DNA of 36,643 bases from Planctomycetota bacterium (GTDB lineage Bacteria > Planctomycetota > Planctomycetia > Planctomycetales > Planctomycetaceae). This document shows, piece by piece, positions 32,740 through 36,643 of this stretch. Below the pieces are notes generated by a model, which saw only the letters and a list, made by a program, of their open reading frames with translations, was not told where the DNA came from and ran no database searches. Location: assembly GCA_016872645.1 (NCBI GenBank), contig VGZH01000057.1, positions 1-36,643 on the forward strand. Direction: 5' to 3'. How positions within the stretch are numbered: position 1 is the first letter of the stretch; every line of letters starts with the position of its first letter. Both the position numbers and the translations under genes were made by a program.

Positions 32740-35700
32740 ATGGCATCTGACCCAGGTGATTCTCTTTCAAATCTTCTCGAAGACCGCATCCTGATTCTCG
32801 ATGGCGCGATGGGGACGATGGTACATCGGTATCAGCCGACCGAGGAGACCTATCGTGGCGAGCCGTTCAAGTCGCATCCGATTGACCTCAAGAACGCGGC
32901 CGATGTGCTGGTCATCTCACAGCCGCAGATAATTCGTGAGATTCATCGGCAGTATCTTGAGGCCGGCGCGGACATCATCGAGACGAACTCGTTCAACTCA
33001 AACGTCGTCTCACTGCGCGAGTTTCAATTGGATCAGCTCACACACGAGCTGAACCGCACGGCCGCCGAGTTGGCTCGGTCAGTGGCCGACGAGTTCACAA
33101 AGCAGAATCCATCGAAGCCGCGTTTTGTCGCCGGCAGCATCGGGCCGACGAAGGTGATGCTCTCGCTGAATGCCGACATGCCGGGTGAGCGCCCCGTGAC
33201 GTTCGATGACATGGTCGATTCTTACGCCGAGCAGGTGCGGGGATTGCTGGATGGTGGTGTCGATCTGCTGTTGCCGGAGACCTCGTTCGACACGCTTAAC
33301 ATGAAGTCGTGCCTCGTCGCGATCGAGCGTGTGTTTGCGGAGAAAGGCCGCCGCGTGCCGGTGATGATTTCGGGCACGGTCTTCACGGGTGGACGCACGC
33401 TGACCGGGCAATCGCTGGAAGCCTTCTGGACGTCACTGTCGCATTTCCCGGCGTTGAGCGTCGGATTGAACTGCGCGCTGGGCCCGGCGCAGATGCGGCC
33501 GTATTTGGAGCTGCTCTCGAACCTCTCATCGCGGTTCATCAGTTGTCACCCCAACGCCGGTATGCCCGATGGCATGGGGGGCTTCAACGCCAGTGCCGAT
33601 GAAGTCGCTAAACATATTCATGAGTTCGCAAAGAATGGCTGGTTGAACATCGTCGGCGGCTGTTGTGGCACGACCCCGGACTACATCCGCAAGATCGTCG
33701 CGGCGGTCGACGGCCTGAAGCCGCATTGCATCCCACAGGGCAATGGCTGGTCCGCGTTCTGCGGACGCGAACGAACAGAAATTCGGCCCAACTCCAATTT
33801 CCTGATGGTGGGCGAACGGACGAACGTCACCGGCTCGCGGAAATTCGCGCGGCTCATCAAGGAAGGTCAGTTTGACGAGGCGCTGGCCGTCGCTCGGCAG
33901 CAGGTCGAGAGCGGCGCGAATATGCTCGATGTCAACATGGACGAGGGGCTGCTCGACAGCGAGCAGGCGATGACTCACTTCCTGTACTTGATCCACGACG
34001 ACCCGGATATCAGTCGCGTGCCGATCATGGTCGATAGCTCGAAGTTCAGCGTGCTCGAAGCTGGCTTGAAATGTCTCGAAGGGAAGGGGGTCGTCAACTC
34101 GATCAGCCTGAAAGAGGGAGAAGCGAAATTCCTCGATCAGGCCAGAATTATCCGTCAGTATGGCGCGGGAGTCGTCGTCATGGCCTTCGACGAGACTGGC
34201 CAAGCCGTGACCGCCGACCACAAAGTGGCGATCTGCCAGCGCGCGTTCAAGTTGCTTACGGAGCGAGTCGGTTTTCTTCCCGAAGACATCATCTTCGATC
34301 CGAACATCCTCACTATCGGCACGGGGATGGACGAGCACGCGAACTACGCGGTCGAGTTCTTCGAAGCCGTAAAGCGAATCAGGCTGGCCTGCCCCGGTGC
34401 TAAGACTTCCGGCGGCGTCAGCAATGTCAGCTTCAGTTTTCGTGGCAACGATACCGTGCGAGAAGCGGTGAACGCGGTGTTTTTGTATCACGCGATCCAA
34501 GCCGGCCTGGATATGGGCATCGTCAACGCCGGGCAGCTTGAGGTCTATGAAGAGATCGACAAAGAGTTGTTGCAGTACGTCGAAGACGTTGTCCTCAACC
34601 GTCGCCCCGACGCGACCGAGCGGCTCATCACGTTTTCTGAAAAGTTCAAATCGATCGGCAAGGTCGAGACCGCCGCGCAGACCCAAGAGTGGCGGAACGG
34701 CCCTGTCGAAGAGCGTCTCAAGCACGCGCTTCTCAAAGGGATCACCGAATTCATTGACCAAGATACGGAGGAGGCTCGACGGAAATACGGTCGCCCGCTC
34801 GACGTGATTCAAGGCCCGCTCATGGCCGGCATGAGCGTCGTTGGCGAACTGTTCGGGGCCGGCAAAATGTTCTTGCCGCAAGTCGTGAAGTCCGCCCGCG
34901 TGATGAAGAAGTCGGTCGCGTACCTCGAACCGTTCATGGAGGCAGAGAAAGCTGAAGCGGAGAATTCGGCGAGCCGGGAGGCGTCGGGCCCCGGACATGT
35001 CGAGCATGTCACAAGTGGCCCGAGTGCTAAAGCCGTCGGCTCGCAACCCACCTCGCGCGGCAAAATCGTCCTCGCCACGGTGAAGGGAGACGTTCACGAC
35101 ATCGGCAAGAACATCGTTGGTGTCGTGCTGCGATGCAATAACTTCGAAGTCATTGATCTCGGTGTGATGGTCTCGTGCGAGACGATTCTGGAGGCAGCGG
35201 TTGCTCAAGGCGCCAGTGTTATCGGGCTGAGCGGCCTGATCACGCCGTCGCTCGACGAGATGGTGCATGTCGCCAAAGAGATGGAGCGGCAGGGCTTCGT
35301 GGTGCCGCTGCTAATTGGGGGAGCGACGACCTCGGCCAAGCACACGGCGGTGAAGATCGCTCCGCAATACGGCCAGGCCGTCGTGCATGTGAACGATGCG
35401 TCGATCTCGGTGCCGGTCGTCGAAAGCCTGCTCGACGCTGACCGCAAACCAGAATTCGTAGAGAAAATTCGCGCCGATCAGGACCGCGATCGGGCGAGCT
35501 TCGCCGATCGACAAGCCCGCTCGCTCGTGCCGTATGCCGATGCGGTCTCTCGACGGTTCGCGACCAATTGGTCGACGGTCGATATTCCGACACCGGAGTT
35601 TCTTGGTCTCCGCAGGCTCGACGATTTTCCGTTGGTGGAACTCGTCCCGTTCATCGATTGGTCACCGTTTTTCTCCACCTGGGAACTGCGTGGCAAGTTC

Positions 35701-36483
35701 CCTGCTATCTTCGAGGACGCGAACGTCGGCCCCGAAGCCAAGCAGCTCTTCGACGATGCTCGCCGGTTGCTGGACGAGATTATCACCCATCACTGGCTGA
35801 CGGCCCGCGGCGTGTACGGCTTCTGGCCGGCGAATTCGGTCGGTGATGACATTGTTGTTTCCTCTGAAATTTCAAATCTCAAATTTCCTATGCTCCGCCA
35901 GCAGTGGGAGCGACAGGGGCAGAAAGATTTCCGTTCGTTGGCCGACTACATTGCGCCTGCGGATTCGGGGCGGCAGGATTACATCGGCGCGTTCGCGGTC
36001 TCGACAGGTTTTGGCTGCGATGAACTCTGCGCGAAGTTCGACAAGGATCACGACGACTATCGCTCAATCATGTCGAAAGCCCTCGCCGACCGCTTGGCCG
36101 AGGCGTTTGCCGAGTCCTTGCACCAGCGAGTCCGCGCTGAATGGGGCTACGGCCGTGGCGAAAACCTTTCGACCGATGACCTGATCGAAGAAAAGTATCG
36201 CGGCATCCGCCCAGCCTTTGGCTATCCGGCCTGTCCCGATCATACGCTGAAGCAGCCGCTATTCGATCTGTTGCACGCCGAGCAAAACACCGGAATCCGG
36301 CTGACCGAGAGCTTCGCGATGTGGCCCGCCGCCTCGGTCAGCGGCCTGTACTTCGCGCACCCGCAAGCTCGGTACTTCGCGCTCGATCGGATCACGAAAG
36401 ACCAAGTCGAAAGCTACGCCACTCGCAAGAGCCTCTCGATCGCCGAAGTCGAACGCTGGCTGGCGCCGAATCTGGGGTACTGA
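32740..36483 (+). CDS. metH: Cobalamin-dependent methionine synthase
   Basis: It transfers a methyl group from methyltetrahydrofolate via methylcobalamin to homocysteine. In 1247 residues all modules are present. The homocysteine domain (about 1-330) begins [18 protein letters not shown] and has its zinc cysteines in LNCALGP and VGGCCGTTP. The pterin domain (about 345-620) carries [13 protein letters not shown]. The cap/B12 domain has [14 protein letters not shown] with the cobalt-ligand His at about residue 786. The activation domain (about 920-1240) has [19 protein letters not shown] and [12 protein letters not shown]. Two repeat-derived insertions occur: a 76-bp palindrome in the linker before the B12 domain, and a heptamer tract near residue 1045. 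No cobalamin riboswitch or ribosome binding site was recognised upstream. Confidence 0.97.
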   Translation: MASDPGDSLSNLLEDRILILDGAMGTMVHRYQPTEETYRGEPFKSHPIDLKNAADVLVISQPQIIREIHRQYLEAGADIIETNSFNSNVVSLREFQLDQLTHELNRTAAELARSVADEFTKQNPSKPRFVAGSIGPTKVMLSLNADMPGERPVTFDDMVDSYAEQVRGLLDGGVDLLLPETSFDTLNMKSCLVAIERVFAEKGRRVPVMISGTVFTGGRTLTGQSLEAFWTSLSHFPALSVGLNCALGPAQMRPYLELLSNLSSRFISCHPNAGMPDGMGGFNASADEVAKHIHEFAKNGWLNIVGGCCGTTPDYIRKIVAAVDGLKPHCIPQGNGWSAFCGRERTEIRPNSNFLMVGERTNVTGSRKFARLIKEGQFDEALAVARQQVESGANMLDVNMDEGLLDSEQAMTHFLYLIHDDPDISRVPIMVDSSKFSVLEAGLKCLEGKGVVNSISLKEGEAKFLDQARIIRQYGAGVVVMAFDETGQAVTADHKVAICQRAFKLLTERVGFLPEDIIFDPNILTIGTGMDEHANYAVEFFEAVKRIRLACPGAKTSGGVSNVSFSFRGNDTVREAVNAVFLYHAIQAGLDMGIVNAGQLEVYEEIDKELLQYVEDVVLNRRPDATERLITFSEKFKSIGKVETAAQTQEWRNGPVEERLKHALLKGITEFIDQDTEEARRKYGRPLDVIQGPLMAGMSVVGELFGAGKMFLPQVVKSARVMKKSVAYLEPFMEAEKAEAENSASREASGPGHVEHVTSGPSAKAVGSQPTSRGKIVLATVKGDVHDIGKNIVGVVLRCNNFEVIDLGVMVSCETILEAAVAQGASVIGLSGLITPSLDEMVHVAKEMERQGFVVPLLIGGATTSAKHTAVKIAPQYGQAVVHVNDASISVPVVESLLDADRKPEFVEKIRADQDRDRASFADRQARSLVPYADAVSRRFATNWSTVDIPTPEFLGLRRLDDFPLVELVPFIDWSPFFSTWELRGKFPAIFEDANVGPEAKQLFDDARRLLDEIITHHWLTARGVYGFWPANSVGDDIVVSSEISNLKFPMLRQQWERQGQKDFRSLADYIAPADSGRQDYIGAFAVSTGFGCDELCAKFDKDHDDYRSIMSKALADRLAEAFAESLHQRVRAEWGYGRGENLSTDDLIEEKYRGIRPAFGYPACPDHTLKQPLFDLLHAEQNTGIRLTESFAMWPAASVSGLYFAHPQARYFALDRITKDQVESYATRKSLSIAEVERWLAPNLGY
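34969..35044. repeat. 76-bp nested palindrome inside metH
   Basis: Three nested inverted pairs share one axis: GCGAGCCG (34969-34976) with CGGCTCGC (35037-35044); TCGGGCC (34984-34990) with GGCCCGA (35017-35023); and GACATG (34994-34999) with CATGTC (35005-35010). The element is in frame and encodes a linker segment ([18 protein letters not shown]) between the cap and cobalamin domains. Confidence 0.85.
35865..35892. repeat. Short heptamer-periodic tract inside metH
   Basis: TGAAATT, TCAAATC, TCAAATT, TCCTATG in consecutive 7-bp steps, strikingly A/T-rich against GC-rich surroundings. It encodes EISNLKFPM just before the conserved LRQQ of the activation domain. Confidence 0.6.
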
Positions 36484-36516
36484 TGGCATTTATCAGCGGA
36501 ACTCGAATTTGATCGC

Positions 36517-36616
36517 CCGCCGAACGCACAAGCTCACCAGCACGGGGGGCCGGAGAGCCGTGGACTGCAGAAAGCCGTCATGCCCCCCGTGTCTGGTGCA
36601 GCGGATGGTTCGGCGG
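36517..36616. repeat. 100-bp nested palindromic element downstream of metH
   Basis: Inner arms 36535-36550 and 36582-36598 pair with a single 1-nt indel. Outer arms CCGCCGAAC (36517-36525) and GTTCGGCGG (36608-36616) pair perfectly, with 9-nt unpaired segments between. It starts 33 nt after the metH stop and may double as its terminator. The rest of the final 160 bp holds no visible gene. Confidence 0.8.
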
Positions 36617-36643
36617 TTCACTCAGATAGTGCGGTCGCCGCCG

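Noticed and set aside
33526-35268. Very long open frame on the minus strand inside metH
   Set aside because: It is a shadow of metH in GC-rich DNA. The plus-strand protein has all domain motifs, while the antisense product shows none.

Overview
The window is chromosomal DNA from a member of the Planctomycetota. The evidence is the gene content: a DUF1501 protein with a twin-arginine leader, a decayed DUF1549/DUF1553 (PSCyt) gene with CxxCH-type motifs, a secreted PQQ-type beta-propeller protein, a Gly/Ser-rich protein built from secretin N-domains beside a GspE ATPase, secreted EF-hand proteins, and GC-rich codon use with frequent GTG/TTG starts. No rRNA, tRNA or CRISPR array was recognised.

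Layout. 1-708 is the 3' end of a large RTX-repeat protein. 0.96-2.54 kb is a small accessory patch: a frameshifted ISL3-family transposase remnant, two short paralogous proteins and a decayed nucleotidyltransferase. 2.55-6.8 kb (+) holds a DUF1501 protein, a short-chain dehydrogenase, greA and a secreted beta-propeller protein. 6.8-15.0 kb is nearly all minus strand: serine acetyltransferase, a TPR lipoprotein, an AAA+ ATPase, a secreted hypothetical protein, hemC, an alpha/beta hydrolase and the DUF1549/DUF1553 pseudogene. 15.0-17.0 kb (-) is a membrane glycosyltransferase, divergent from gmd. 17.2-22.2 kb (+) runs gmd, HEAT-repeat membrane protein, GlcF-like Fe-S protein, HAD phosphatase and an NYN/LOTUS-type putative RNase. 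22.2-26.5 kb (-) has a cysH-family reductase, a DCC-family protein, csrA, a small conserved-looking protein, tsaB and an EF-hand protein. 26.8-36.5 kb (+) has the giant secretin-N-domain protein, gspE/pilB and metH.

How the genes relate. CysE and the CysH-family protein suggest cysteine and sulfur assimilation, and MetH closes methionine synthesis, but these genes are dispersed and do not form one operon. Gmd and the glycosyltransferase suggest surface glycan work. The giant secretin-N protein and GspE form a plausible envelope-machine module that lacks a recognisable secretin pore in the same protein. It is the best candidate here for an undescribed system.

Two kinds of small repeat recur. 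The first is palindromic elements of about 76-100 bp (4.0, 12.6, 35.0 and 36.5 kb), one of them in frame inside the metH interdomain linker. The second is tracts with a degenerate 7-bp periodicity (12.1, 15.0, 17.0 and 35.9 kb). One of these is an in-frame insertion in hemC and one lies inside metH. Together they suggest that small repeats spread through genes as well as intergenic DNA in this genome.
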